Source of the DNA: Flavobacteriales bacterium
Lineage (GTDB): Bacteria > Bacteroidota > Bacteroidia > Flavobacteriales_G > Salibacteraceae
DNA length: 26,240 nt
Direction of reading: 5' to 3'
Assembly (NCBI GenBank): GCA_003499525.1
Contig: DNTB01000005.1
Location: forward strand, 1 to 26,240
Position numbers and translations under genes: made by a program. Shown here in pieces: positions 6,826 through 15,207 of this stretch. Every line of letters begins with the position of its first letter. Position 1 is the stretch's first letter. The notes below the pieces were generated by a model. It was given only the letters and a program-made list of their open reading frames with translations. It was not told the origin of the DNA and ran no database searches.

Positions 6826-9815
6826 TCTTCCAAACTATCGCAGTGATACAATACTTGATCTTGTGGAACCACCGTACGTTTTTCACTTTGTGTTCCCTTT
6901 GATTCTAACATCTTATTAGTCAATCTACTACGCTCTTCATGCGTCAATTTTTTGAGATGATCATTCCGCTCATCACTGTAGTAAATCGCGCCTTCAATCA
7001 TGGTTATCACAGGCCTTGAGTAAACGGAAAGCGGATGACCGTTCCACAGCACGAGATCGGCATCCTTTCCTATCTTAATGGAGCCAATTCTATGATCGAG
7101 ATGCAGCATGATGGCGGGGTTTATCGTGACCATTTTCAAAGCTTCTTCTTCGCTCATTCCACCATATTTAACTCCTTTGGCCGCTTCCTGATTTAACCTT
7201 CTGCCCATTTCAGCATCATCAGAGTTTATGGCCGTTACAACACCCACCTGAGACATTAATGCGGCGTTATGCGGAATGGCATCCTTCACCTCGTATTTGT
7301 AGGCCCACCAATCGGAAAATGTAGAAGCATATACTCCATGCTCCTTCATTCGAGGTGCAATTTTGTATCCTTCCAATATGTGGGTAAAAGTATTGACATT
7401 AAAACCAAAAGAATCTGCTAAATGCATCAACATGTTGATCTCGCTTTGAACATAGGAATGACAGGTAATAAACCTTTCTCCGTTTACAATTTCGGAAACT
7501 GATTTCCATCGATAATCCGGTTTTGGTGCTTGTAGATTCATCGCTTCCTTTTTTCGTTTGCTCAGGCTCTCATTCAATGAATCATAAGTGGCCAATTCGT
7601 TGCCGTATGCTTTACCGTGAACGAATGCATCCAAAATCACCTGCTCTACGCCCATCCTGCTTTGAGGATAGCGCACTCTATCGAAATCGCTATTGGAACG
7701 TTTTGGATTCTCGCCCAACGCGAACTTGATAAATTTGGGTGCATCCTGAATTTTAAGTTCTTCAGATCCATACCCCCATTTCGGTTTGATGATGGCGGAT
7801 TGACCGCCAACGGCATTTGAAGAACCGTGAAGAATCTGCAGGGTGGTAACTCCACCGGCAAGAGACCGATACAAGTTGATATCGTCCGGATTAATAACAT
7901 CTCCAATACTAACCTCGGGTGAAATAGACCGTCCGGACTCATTCACCCCTCCTGATACCGCGATGTGTGAATGCTCATCGATTAAACCCGGGGTCAGATG
8001 CATTCCTTTTCCATTGATAACCTCCAGTCCATCTTGTATTCCAAGCGCTTTGCCGATATCAGTGATTATGCCGTTTCGTATGACGACGTCCCCGGTAAAA
8101 ACTCCAAGACTATCGCAGGTCCAGATGCGCGCATTATCAATAAAGTAGTCCTTTGCCACCGGCAGAGCAGTGTCTCCGTAGGCACCTGAAGGGAGAAGGT
8201 AAGGCAGGGAATCAAACGGAATGATGGAATCGATTTCTGTCATCTCTTCCGCCCGGGTTTCCTGGCGAATCATGGCCCAATTCACAGAATTACCGTAACG
8301 GTCTGTCCCTATTCCATCGATAATTTTGCCTTTATAGTTAAGCTTTCCTGCAAGGTGGTAGGGTGCGTTGCCCCCTCTGTTGATCGTAAGGTTGGCGATA
8401 TTGTCTTCGAGTGAAAGAGCCCCCATTTTTTTTTCGTTGCGATCTAAAATGACAAAGGATTCATTACGCTCATCTATGATCAATTCTATTTCCTCACCAC
8501 CGACGTTCAATGAGTAGTATCCAGTAAAACCATCGGGGTCTTCCTCGTTAATTTCATACTCCTTTCCCATCACAACATGAGATATGATTTTGCTATTCTC
8601 CTCAAAATAGTCTCCGTCAACAATGATGAAATTGGCCTTCATCCCGGCTTTAAGGTCCCCGATTTGATCTTCTTGCCCAATAAGTTGAGCAGGAGTTATT
8701 GTTAAGGCTCTTAAAGCGGCCTGCTTGCTCAGACCGTGACGAATAGCATGGATCAAATCATCGTGAAATTCTTTAGCGTTTTTCTTTGCGAAGGAGGTGA
8801 GCACAAATTCGATTTCATTCTTTTCAAAAGCGGCTGGAACATAAGGCTGGCGCTCCCATTCTATCATTCGCTCCAGCTCGAGGAAATCGGCATCCAGAGG
8901 GTTGGAAACATCGAAGGCTTTGGGGGCATTCAATGGCAGCACGAACGATGCATTTGTAGATTTAAGTTCGTCTAATCTTTCGTAAGCATTCCTTACTCCG
9001 GCTAAGATCCAGTTTTGATCAAACTCAGCGGTCAATCGATAAGCTCTCAGAGCATCCTGATACCCCGATACATCGATGAAATGGGGTAGATGTTGGTGGG
9101 AAATTGTTGCGCGAATAGATTGATTCTCTGTCTTTTGATTGTAAGCATCATACCATTCAGCATCAGCCAGAAGTTGGCGTAATAGGGCTATTGCCCCCAT
9201 TTTAGAAGTAGGATGGACCTGACTTGATGACCCTTTGTCAAAACTGTAAAAATCAGCTACCTGTCCTGAAACTACGAAATTCTCCGACCTGCTGTCCGTG
9301 GCGAGTAAAACACCGGTTCCTCTGGCAATGCCATCCATGTTGTGAGAAAGTACAGTACCAAACCCCATATCTCGGTACTTTTTGCGCACTTTGGGCTGAT
9401 TACCAAGGTGATCCACTGCATCATATTCGGGATGAACAGCCTGATTCCAATGAAAGGAACCTGATCTGTTTGCATTATACTGAGGAAATCTTGACTTCTT
9501 GTTTTTTTCAGTGGTATTAAAACCGAGGTGGCTCCAGAGATCAATAAAAGAGGGGTATACCATTAACCCCGAACAGTCAATCTCCAACAGGTCATCGGAG
9601 TACTCAAGGTTTGAACCTACCGCTTCAATCTGGTCTCCATTGATGATGATGGTTCCATTTTCCAGAGAGGTTCCATCCGGAAAAATCAGGGTTGCTCCGA
9701 CGTATGCAGTATGTTGTTCCCGTTTATCCTCTACTCCCAGATAAGTCGAATTCTGCGCATTGATGGCTAAACCGGAAATAGTGCATATAAAGGTTATTAA
9801 AGCGGTTCTAAACAT
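6822..9815 (-). CDS. Exported double-domain amidohydrolase (one active, one degenerate module)
   Basis: This 997-residue protein carries a signal peptide (TALITFICTISGLAINA, cleavage near residue 20). It has two amidohydrolase modules joined by a beta-rich linker (~420-545). The C-terminal module (~555-950) keeps the metal/catalytic set: HxH at His615/His617 (LIDEHSHIA), His786 (TCHSYVQ), His812 (FTHILEGYKI) and Asp866 (INSDDAEM). It also has the typical ending 'GSIKIGKDADLVLWNGHPL'. In the N-terminal module (~35-420) the HxH position reads D92-L-Trp94-S-His96, and other ligands are not evident, although 'AGMKANFIIVDGDY' keeps the fold signature. Family members hydrolyse cyclic amides, dipeptides or related bonds, and the substrate is unknown. 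Location is periplasm or outer face. A TACATTTG -7 box (9821-9828) lies just before the ATG. Divergent from the 9917 gene. Confidence 0.88.
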   Translation of the reverse strand: MFRTALITFICTISGLAINAQNSTYLGVEDKREQHTAYVGATLIFPDGTSLENGTIIINGDQIEAVGSNLEYSDDLLEIDCSGLMVYPSFIDLWSHLGFNTTEKNKKSRFPQYNANRSGSFHWNQAVHPEYDAVDHLGNQPKVRKKYRDMGFGTVLSHNMDGIARGTGVLLATDSRSENFVVSGQVADFYSFDKGSSSQVHPTSKMGAIALLRQLLADAEWYDAYNQKTENQSIRATISHQHLPHFIDVSGYQDALRAYRLTAEFDQNWILAGVRNAYERLDELKSTNASFVLPLNAPKAFDVSNPLDADFLELERMIEWERQPYVPAAFEKNEIEFVLTSFAKKNAKEFHDDLIHAIRHGLSKQAALRALTITPAQLIGQEDQIGDLKAGMKANFIIVDGDYFEENSKIISHVVMGKEYEINEEDPDGFTGYYSLNVGGEEIELIIDERNESFVILDRNEKKMGALSLEDNIANLTINRGGNAPYHLAGKLNYKGKIIDGIGTDRYGNSVNWAMIRQETRAEEMTEIDSIIPFDSLPYLLPSGAYGDTALPVAKDYFIDNARIWTCDSLGVFTGDVVIRNGIITDIGKALGIQDGLEVINGKGMHLTPGLIDEHSHIAVSGGVNESGRSISPEVSIGDVINPDDINLYRSLAGGVTTLQILHGSSNAVGGQSAIIKPKWGYGSEELKIQDAPKFIKFALGENPKRSNSDFDRVRYPQSRMGVEQVILDAFVHGKAYGNELATYDSLNESLSKRKKEAMNLQAPKPDYRWKSVSEIVNGERFITCHSYVQSEINMLMHLADSFGFNVNTFTHILEGYKIAPRMKEHGVYASTFSDWWAYKYEVKDAIPHNAALMSQVGVVTAINSDDAEMGRRLNQEAAKGVKYGGMSEEEALKMVTINPAIMLHLDHRIGSIKIGKDADLVLWNGHPLSVYSRPVITMIEGAIYYSDERNDHLKKLTHEERSRLTNKMLESKGTQSEKRTVVPQDQVLYHCDSLEE

Positions 9816-9820
9816 GGCCG

Positions 9821-9828
9821 CAAATGTA
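9821..9828 (-). promoter_or_regulatory. Candidate -7 box (TACATTTG) for the amidohydrolase operon
   Basis: On the minus strand the sequence TACATTTG matches the Bacteroidota -7 consensus TAnnTTTG exactly and ends 5 nt before the ATG at 9815. A TTG lies about 22 nt further upstream, close to but not at the usual spacing. The short distance implies a leaderless or near-leaderless transcript if this box is used. Confidence 0.4.
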
Positions 9829-9887
9829 GCTCAACGAAAATCTTAATGTACAAGTAAAGTTTAGCTAACATTGTTTGAAATTCCGAT

Positions 9888-9895
9888 TATTTTTG
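9888..9895 (+). promoter_or_regulatory. Candidate -7 box (TATTTTTG) for the membrane protein/hflX operon
   Basis: TATTTTTG matches TAnnTTTG and lies 21 nt before the ATG at 9917. It sits in the 101-nt divergent spacer shared with the amidohydrolase operon. A TTTG at 9874-9877 is too close (10 nt) to be a canonical -33 element, so the -33 part is unsupported. Confidence 0.4.
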
Positions 9896-9916
9896 CGGCA
9901 CATTTAAAAACGGGCC

Positions 9917-10357
9917 ATGGGAGACTTTTTTGCTTTCTTAAAAAGTACACATTACATATTAATGATCATTCTGTTAGCGGGTTTGATCTTCACTACAGGA
10001 AAGTTTTATTTGAATGCGATCAACAAACAACCGTTTGAACTTTTCGAAAAGCGCCAATCTTTATTTTTTCTGGCTTTAGCTCATTTGCAGCTGATCATCG
10101 GGTTGATACTGCTTTTTGGAGTCTATGGCAGTGCATTCTCCGATATGGGGTCGGTGATGAAGAACAGTGAGGTAAGGTTTACTATGATAGAACACCCACT
10201 GACCATGATTATTGGGATTGTACTCATCACCATTGGATATGCATTGGCGAAGAGAAAGAAAAGCGATGCGAAGAAATTCAAAACCATTGCCATTTATTAC
10301 GGCATTGCCTTACTTGTCATTCTCCTGAGGATACCCTGGAGCCAATTGCATGGCTAA
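9917..10357 (+). CDS. Four-helix integral membrane protein ('cytochrome B'-like of Bacteroidota)
   Basis: The 146-residue product has four hydrophobic helices (about 10-33, 48-70, 92-110 and 122-140). Conserved-looking polar positions sit inside or next to helices: His12 in 'STHYILMIILLAG', His56 in 'ALAHLQLIIGLILLFG', 'MIEHPLTMIIGIVLITIGYA', and the ending 'LLVILLRIPWSQL'. This pattern resembles small Bacteroidota membrane proteins often labelled 'cytochrome B'. The histidines could bind heme, but no experimental function is known to me. Its 3' end overlaps the hflX start by 8 nt, so the two are almost certainly cotranscribed. Confidence 0.8.
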   Translation: MGDFFAFLKSTHYILMIILLAGLIFTTGKFYLNAINKQPFELFEKRQSLFFLALAHLQLIIGLILLFGVYGSAFSDMGSVMKNSEVRFTMIEHPLTMIIGIVLITIGYALAKRKKSDAKKFKTIAIYYGIALLVILLRIPWSQLHG

Positions 10358-11546
10358 ACTTCATTTTACTGATCGAGTTGTTCCACGTGCTGTCCTCATT
10401 GGATTGGTGACCCCGGAAGTTAGTTTCGAGAAACAAACAGAGTATTTAGATGAACTTGCTTTCTTGTCCAAGACACTCGGAATAGAAGTCATAAAAAGTT
10501 TCACGCAGCAACTTGCCCACCCTGATATAAGGACATTCATTGGAAAAGGTAAGCTGCTGGAAATAAAAAAATATACTAAGGAAAACGAAATTGACTATGT
10601 GATTTTTGATGACGACCTCTCGGCATCTCAAATGCGCAACATAGAAAAAGAACTGAAACTTCAGATCTACGATAGAAGTTTACTCATCTTAGATATTTTT
10701 CAATATCGGGCTCAAACTGCTCAGGCAAAAACACAGGTTGAACTGGCGCGCTATCAATACCTATTACCCCGCCTCACCAGGATGTGGACCCACCTTGAAC
10801 GTCAAAGAGGAGGAACATCCACCCGTGGTGGTGCCGGAGAAAAAGAAATAGAAACGGACCGTCGGATTATCCGCGATAAAATTGCTCTGCTCAAGAAAAA
10901 GTTAAAAACGATTGACAAGCAAATGGCCACTCAACGTCAGAACAGAGGTAAAATGGTCAGGGTCGCACTGGTGGGTTATACGAATGTTGGTAAGTCTACC
11001 ATCATGAATTTGCTGAGTAAATCCAATGTTTTTGCGGAAGACAAACTGTTTGCAACCCTGGATACAACAGTTAGGAAAATCACCATACACAATCTACCTC
11101 TTCTGCTTACTGATACCGTGGGGTTTATCAGGAAACTTCCACATCAATTGGTCGAATCTTTTAAATCCACACTTGATGAAGTTCGCGAAGCCGATATCTT
11201 GCTCCATGTCGTGGATATCTCTCATCCACAATTCGAAGACCATTGGAGAGCCGTGGACGAAACCTTAGGTGAAATCGACAGTAAAGACAAACCCACAATA
11301 CTTGTTTTCAATAAGATAGATCAGTATTCACATCTCAACGAAAGTGAGTTTGATTATACCGGAGACCGTGTGCACCATATATCTCTAAAGGATTTGCAGG
11401 CATCCTGGATGAACCGAACAGAGAACAGGTCAGTGTTCATCTCTGCCAAGAAAAAAGAAAACATTGATGAGCTAAGGAATAGCCTATATGAGGTGGCTAA
11501 GAGCATCCATGCAAGTCGCTATCCTTATCAGGATTTTCTTTATTAG
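10350..11546 (+). CDS. hflX: Ribosome-associated GTPase HflX
   Basis: HflX binds the 50S subunit and splits stalled or stress-arrested ribosomes. The 398-residue protein shows the HflX N-terminal domain (~15-140, including 'HPDIRTFIGKGKLLEI' and 'DRSLLILDIF'), then the linker 'RGGTSTRGGAGEKEIETDRR' (153-172), a coiled-coil stretch and the G domain. That domain has G1 GYTNVGKST at 209-217, G3 DTVGF at 255-259, G4 NKID at 321-324 and SAKK as G5 near 375. Length is normal for the family. It is coupled to the upstream small membrane protein by an 8-nt overlap. The following pta gene has its own candidate promoter. Confidence 0.95.
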   Translation: MAKLHFTDRVVPRAVLIGLVTPEVSFEKQTEYLDELAFLSKTLGIEVIKSFTQQLAHPDIRTFIGKGKLLEIKKYTKENEIDYVIFDDDLSASQMRNIEKELKLQIYDRSLLILDIFQYRAQTAQAKTQVELARYQYLLPRLTRMWTHLERQRGGTSTRGGAGEKEIETDRRIIRDKIALLKKKLKTIDKQMATQRQNRGKMVRVALVGYTNVGKSTIMNLLSKSNVFAEDKLFATLDTTVRKITIHNLPLLLTDTVGFIRKLPHQLVESFKSTLDEVREADILLHVVDISHPQFEDHWRAVDETLGEIDSKDKPTILVFNKIDQYSHLNESEFDYTGDRVHHISLKDLQASWMNRTENRSVFISAKKKENIDELRNSLYEVAKSIHASRYPYQDFLY

Positions 11547-11599
11547 AATTGGTAACAATAACCCAATCTAAAATCAGGTTTCGTGTTGAAAATGCGATC

Positions 11600-11607
11600 T
11601 AATTTTG
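11600..11607 (+). promoter_or_regulatory. Candidate -7 box (TAATTTTG) for pta
   Basis: TAATTTTG is an exact match to TAnnTTTG, 16 nt before the pta ATG at 11624 and inside the 77-nt hflX-pta spacer. A TTTC at 11579-11582 lies 17 nt upstream and could serve as an imperfect -33 element (TTTG in the consensus). Confidence 0.45.
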
Positions 11608-11623
11608 ATCAAATTTTCTATCC

Positions 11624-13720
11624 ATGATTCGTTCAATTTACATCTCATCTTCTGAACCTTACTCCGGAAAAACCATGATCGCTTTGGGCTGCTTTGAAAT
11701 GGCTCTGAGGTTTACAAAAAGTGTCGCGGTTTTTAAACCGATTATTCGCGATGACGAAACAGGTTACAAAGACAAAAACATAGAACTGATTCTTAGCTAT
11801 CACAATCTGGACCAGGATTACAAGTCGACTTATGCCTATACCCGAACGCAGGCCACAGATATGCTGGCTCATGATAAACAGGATGAGTTCATCGATGAGA
11901 TCATCAACAAGTACAAGGCACTGGAAGAGAAATACGATTTTATCGTTTGTGAAGGAAGTGATTTTGTCGGCGAAGGGTCCTTTTTTGAGTTTGATATGAA
12001 CGCCATGATTGCCAAAAATCTGGGTGTTCCTGTTTTGGTTCTTGGTCAGGGTCTTGGTCGTGATCTCGAAGATATCCTCAGTCCACTTCAACTGACGATA
12101 CAGTCCTATCAAGCACATAATTGTCAGATCATAGGTACCATAGTGAACAAGGTTAAACCTGAGCGTCGCAAAGAATTAATGAAAGTATTGATGCAGGAGC
12201 TTCCGGATGATATTGGTTTTTTAGCCGCTATTCCGAGCGATGATACTCTTAGTATGCCCACCGTTCGGGAAGTGGCAGAACAAATGGGTGCTAAAGTACT
12301 TTTTGGCAAAAACCACTTAGATAATCTGGTAAGTTCATTCCAATCTGTCGCAATGAGTTTGGAGCACTATCTCAAGTACCTGAGAGGAGGCAGTATGGCC
12401 ATCACACCGGGCGATAGAACGGATATTATTATGGGTACTCTATTGACCAATCAAAGCCATGCGGTGCCCAATATTTCAGGCATGATTCTCACTGGTGGTA
12501 TAATGCCATCCAAAGAGGTAAAAGCCATCTTGAAAGGGCTTCCGGATCCTATGCCCATTTTGTCCGTACCCACATTCACTTTCGAAACTTCTGTTCGGGC
12601 TGAAAAAGTCGTTTCTTCTATCGACAAGAAATCAAACGAAAAAATTGCTTTAAGTCTCAAACTATTTGACAAATACGTAGATGTAGATGAATTTGCCAAT
12701 GAGGTTATCCGGTTTGAACCGCAAGGCATGACCCCCAAGATGTTCCTCTACAATCTCCGGGTGATTGCAGGACAGAACAGGAAGAAAATTGTTCTTCCCG
12801 AAGGAAACGATATACGCATTCTAAGAGCTTCAGAAACCCTGCAGAAAATGGATGTTGTAGACCTTGTAATCCTTGGAAAACCTGCTGAAATCAAAGCGTT
12901 AGCCAACAAGCATCATCTGAAAATAGATTTTAGCTCCATAGAGTTGATTGACCCGGTTGAATCGCCCATGAGAAAGGAGTTTGCCATTGAGCTAGCAAAG
13001 CTGCGCAAGCACAAAGGGCTAACTGAAGAGATCGCATTTGATACCGTTTCGGATGTATCTTATTTTGGAACCATGATGGTGTATATGGATTATGCACAAG
13101 GAATGGTTTCGGGTGCTGCCCATACCACACAGCATACGATCAGGCCGGCACTGCAGATTTTGAAAACAAAAGAAAACTTCAAAACCGTATCTTCAGTTTT
13201 CTTTATGTGCCTGGAAGATAGGGTTTTAGCCTACGGAGATTGTGCAATAAATCCAGATCCGGATGCTGATCAATTGGCGGAAATTGCCATCTCTTCAGCA
13301 GATACTTCAAAACGTTTTGGTATTGAACCGAAAGTTGCGATGCTTTCTTATTCTTCCGGCGATTCCGGCAAAGGTGCTGATGTGGAGAAAGTAAGGGAAG
13401 CCACCAACAAAATTAAAGATCTACGACCGGACATTTTAGTTGAAGGCCCCATTCAGTATGATGCTGCTGTAGACATGGGGGTAGGTGCCAAAAAGCTTCC
13501 GGGCTCTCCCGTTGCAGGGCAGGCATCTGTACTCATTTTTCCAGATTTAAATACGGGAAACAATACTTATAAAGCGGTCCAGCGAGAAACAGGTGCATTG
13601 GCCGTAGGGCCGGTACTACAGGGACTAAGAAAACCCGTGAACGATTTGAGCAGGGGTTGTTTAGTGGAAGATATTGTAAATACCGTCATCATTACAGCCA
13701 TTCAAGCTCAGGACGATTAA
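11624..13720 (+). CDS. pta: Phosphate acetyltransferase (long form)
   Basis: Pta interconverts acetyl-CoA plus phosphate with acetyl phosphate plus CoA in the cytoplasm. This 698-residue protein is the long type. It has an N-terminal P-loop NTPase-like domain (SSSEPYSGKT, ~8-17), a central DRTGG-type domain (~215-330, 'GDRTDIIMGTLL' and 'GMILTGGIMPS'), and a C-terminal PTA_PTB catalytic domain from about 366. The catalytic part contains 'KIVLPEGNDIRILRA', 'YAQGMVSGAAHTTQHTIRPA', 'VAMLSYSSGDSGKGADVEKV' and 'LQGLRKPVNDLSRGC'. An acetate kinase gene, often next to pta, is not adjacent here. The gene is preceded by its own -7 box and is convergent with the fbp-mfd-dinB-ctlX operon. Confidence 0.95.
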   Translation: MIRSIYISSSEPYSGKTMIALGCFEMALRFTKSVAVFKPIIRDDETGYKDKNIELILSYHNLDQDYKSTYAYTRTQATDMLAHDKQDEFIDEIINKYKALEEKYDFIVCEGSDFVGEGSFFEFDMNAMIAKNLGVPVLVLGQGLGRDLEDILSPLQLTIQSYQAHNCQIIGTIVNKVKPERRKELMKVLMQELPDDIGFLAAIPSDDTLSMPTVREVAEQMGAKVLFGKNHLDNLVSSFQSVAMSLEHYLKYLRGGSMAITPGDRTDIIMGTLLTNQSHAVPNISGMILTGGIMPSKEVKAILKGLPDPMPILSVPTFTFETSVRAEKVVSSIDKKSNEKIALSLKLFDKYVDVDEFANEVIRFEPQGMTPKMFLYNLRVIAGQNRKKIVLPEGNDIRILRASETLQKMDVVDLVILGKPAEIKALANKHHLKIDFSSIELIDPVESPMRKEFAIELAKLRKHKGLTEEIAFDTVSDVSYFGTMMVYMDYAQGMVSGAAHTTQHTIRPALQILKTKENFKTVSSVFFMCLEDRVLAYGDCAINPDPDADQLAEIAISSADTSKRFGIEPKVAMLSYSSGDSGKGADVEKVREATNKIKDLRPDILVEGPIQYDAAVDMGVGAKKLPGSPVAGQASVLIFPDLNTGNNTYKAVQRETGALAVGPVLQGLRKPVNDLSRGCLVEDIVNTVIITAIQAQDD

Positions 13721-13729
13721 AAGCATTCA

Positions 13730-13770
13730 ATTCGCCGCAAAGAATGAAGCTGAACTACCCTGGGGCGAAT
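13730..13770. terminator. Weak inverted repeat between convergent pta and ctlX
   Basis: ATTCGCC (13730-13736) and GGCGAAT (13764-13770) can form a perfect 7-bp stem with a 27-nt loop in the 75-nt spacer between convergent genes. There is no T-tract on either strand, so a bidirectional terminator role is only a guess from position. Confidence 0.2.
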
Positions 13771-13795
13771 ATAGATTTATCGCTATCGCTGAGCA

Positions 13796-14704
13796 CTAGA
13801 AAACTTCGGCAAGCATGCACCGGGCGCTTCCTCCCCCATACCTTTCAACGGTTGGAATATGTACATCAAGAATATCAGAGGCATTTTCCAATTGGCGACG
13901 GATAGTGCCCGGGAGATTTGCCAATGATTCATAAGACATAATGATTAATGGAACCCCTTTGGTAGATTCAACCTGAAGTATATTGGCTGCAAATTTTCGC
14001 ATGAGATTATAGTCAATCTCAATAGGACTGAGCCCCATAAGCTCAAACTGATTTCGCAGTTTTCTTCTATCATCCTCCAAGCCTACTGCTTCTGTGCACC
14101 AGATGGCATGATCATTTACAAGAGCCATTACTACATTGGTGTGATAAATGGGCCGTCCTTTCTCATCGACGGCATCAAAAACCAGCACGGTATATCCTGT
14201 TTTTTCTTCAAAGATTCTGACCGCTTTCTCCGATGTTCTTGGTGATCGATTTGCAAAACCCCGTTTAGAACTATGGTCTATTACGAGACTTCCTGTGCCT
14301 TCAAGAAAAAGTTCTTCGCTTTCAAGGTAGCTAAGGTCAATATGTCTGCGGCCCATAGAGAATTCTGCAATCCATTCTTCTCTTCTTTCCAATCTTCTGT
14401 GTTCTACCAGCATCGGGTAAGTTATAGTGGTAGCATCCGGCAGGAATGAAATCCAGTTATTCGGAAAAATTGCATCCAGACCGGATGTAAGATCAGGCTC
14501 TTCCTTGACGACAACATCGACATCGAACTTCAACAATCGATTAACCATCTGATCAAATTCCCTGAAAATCAAATTATTAAGCTCTTTTTCCGAGATAGAG
14601 TTATCCGATGACTGAAAGAAATTAGTTTGACTTGACGCTGCATTTGGAAGAGCACGATAGGGTCGTACCATCAGAACCTGGGATGCAATAGTCATATTGC
14701 TCAC
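13796..14704 (-). CDS. ctlX: Citrulline-hydrolase/arginine-deiminase-related protein (CtlX-like)
   Basis: The 302-residue protein belongs to the guanidine-modifying pentein superfamily (arginine deiminase/DDAH-like). Visible features are an N-terminal 'VLMVRPYRALPN', the 'DAIFPNNWISF' block (~77-87), 'LEGTGSLVIDH' (134-144), the catalytic His188 in 'IYHTNVVMAL', and the nucleophile Cys296 in the C-terminal 'GGGSARCMLAEVF'. In Bacteroidota such proteins are annotated as citrulline-utilisation hydrolase type (CtlX). The exact substrate (citrulline, methylarginine or arginine) is inferred from the family. The gene is last in the operon, and its ATG overlaps the DinB-like stop by 4 nt. A start at Met4 is equally possible. 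No ornithine or arginine pathway genes flank it, so the operon does not explain its job. Confidence 0.8.
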   Translation of the reverse strand: MSNMTIASQVLMVRPYRALPNAASSQTNFFQSSDNSISEKELNNLIFREFDQMVNRLLKFDVDVVVKEEPDLTSGLDAIFPNNWISFLPDATTITYPMLVEHRRLERREEWIAEFSMGRRHIDLSYLESEELFLEGTGSLVIDHSSKRGFANRSPRTSEKAVRIFEEKTGYTVLVFDAVDEKGRPIYHTNVVMALVNDHAIWCTEAVGLEDDRRKLRNQFELMGLSPIEIDYNLMRKFAANILQVESTKGVPLIIMSYESLANLPGTIRRQLENASDILDVHIPTVERYGGGSARCMLAEVF

Positions 14705-15207
14705 AGGTAGCGCTCTTTGATGATTCTAAGGTGATGTAATTCATGCCCTCGAATGATAAAAGCGGCTGCTCTTACCGATAGCGGGTTATTGTCAGCAATT
14801 CCGATAAAGGCGAATGACTTTTCAGGAAATGATGTAAACAATTCAATAGTGCTTTGCCGAACTGCTCTATAGTTCTTGAGAATACCTACCAATGCCCGGT
14901 CGTCTGCCTGATAATCCTTTGACCATAAAACATGATCAAAACCGGAAAGGACTGCTTCTGGTTCTCTTGCAATCCTTAATGCCCGGTATTGAAACACTCT
15001 TTCGGTATCTATGATGTGTAACAAAATTTCTTTTGGACTCCATTTTCCATAGCTGTACCGATAGTTTACTTTTTCCTTTGGCAGGGCTTCAAAGAATGAG
15101 ATTATCTCGTCCATACCTTCTTCCAGAAAATCCAGTATACTATCTTCTTTTACGAGTTTAATGTAGCGCAAAAAGTACTCACTATGTTCCTTTTTGCTTA
15201 TCCTCAT
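14701..15207 (-). CDS. DinB-fold (YfiT/DinB superfamily) putative metal-dependent protein
   Basis: The 168-residue product has the four-helix DinB/YfiT layout with the usual metal-ligand triad: His64 in 'KEILLHIIDTERVFQYRALR' and His155 and/or His159 in 'IRGHELHHLRIIKERYL'. 'YGKWSPKEILLH' is a hallmark of the family. These proteins bind Ni or Zn and include thiol S-transferases and many of unknown role. They are not the DNA polymerase IV called DinB in E. coli. It overlaps mfd upstream and ctlX downstream by 4 nt each, so it is translationally coupled in the operon. Its substrate is unknown. Confidence 0.87.
   Translation of the reverse strand: MRISKKEHSEYFLRYIKLVKEDSILDFLEEGMDEIISFFEALPKEKVNYRYSYGKWSPKEILLHIIDTERVFQYRALRIAREPEAVLSGFDHVLWSKDYQADDRALVGILKNYRAVRQSTIELFTSFPEKSFAFIGIADNNPLSVRAAAFIIRGHELHHLRIIKERYL

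Noticed and set aside
11645..12118. 157-codon minus-strand open frame within pta
   Set aside because: Shadow of the pta P-loop domain; no independent support.
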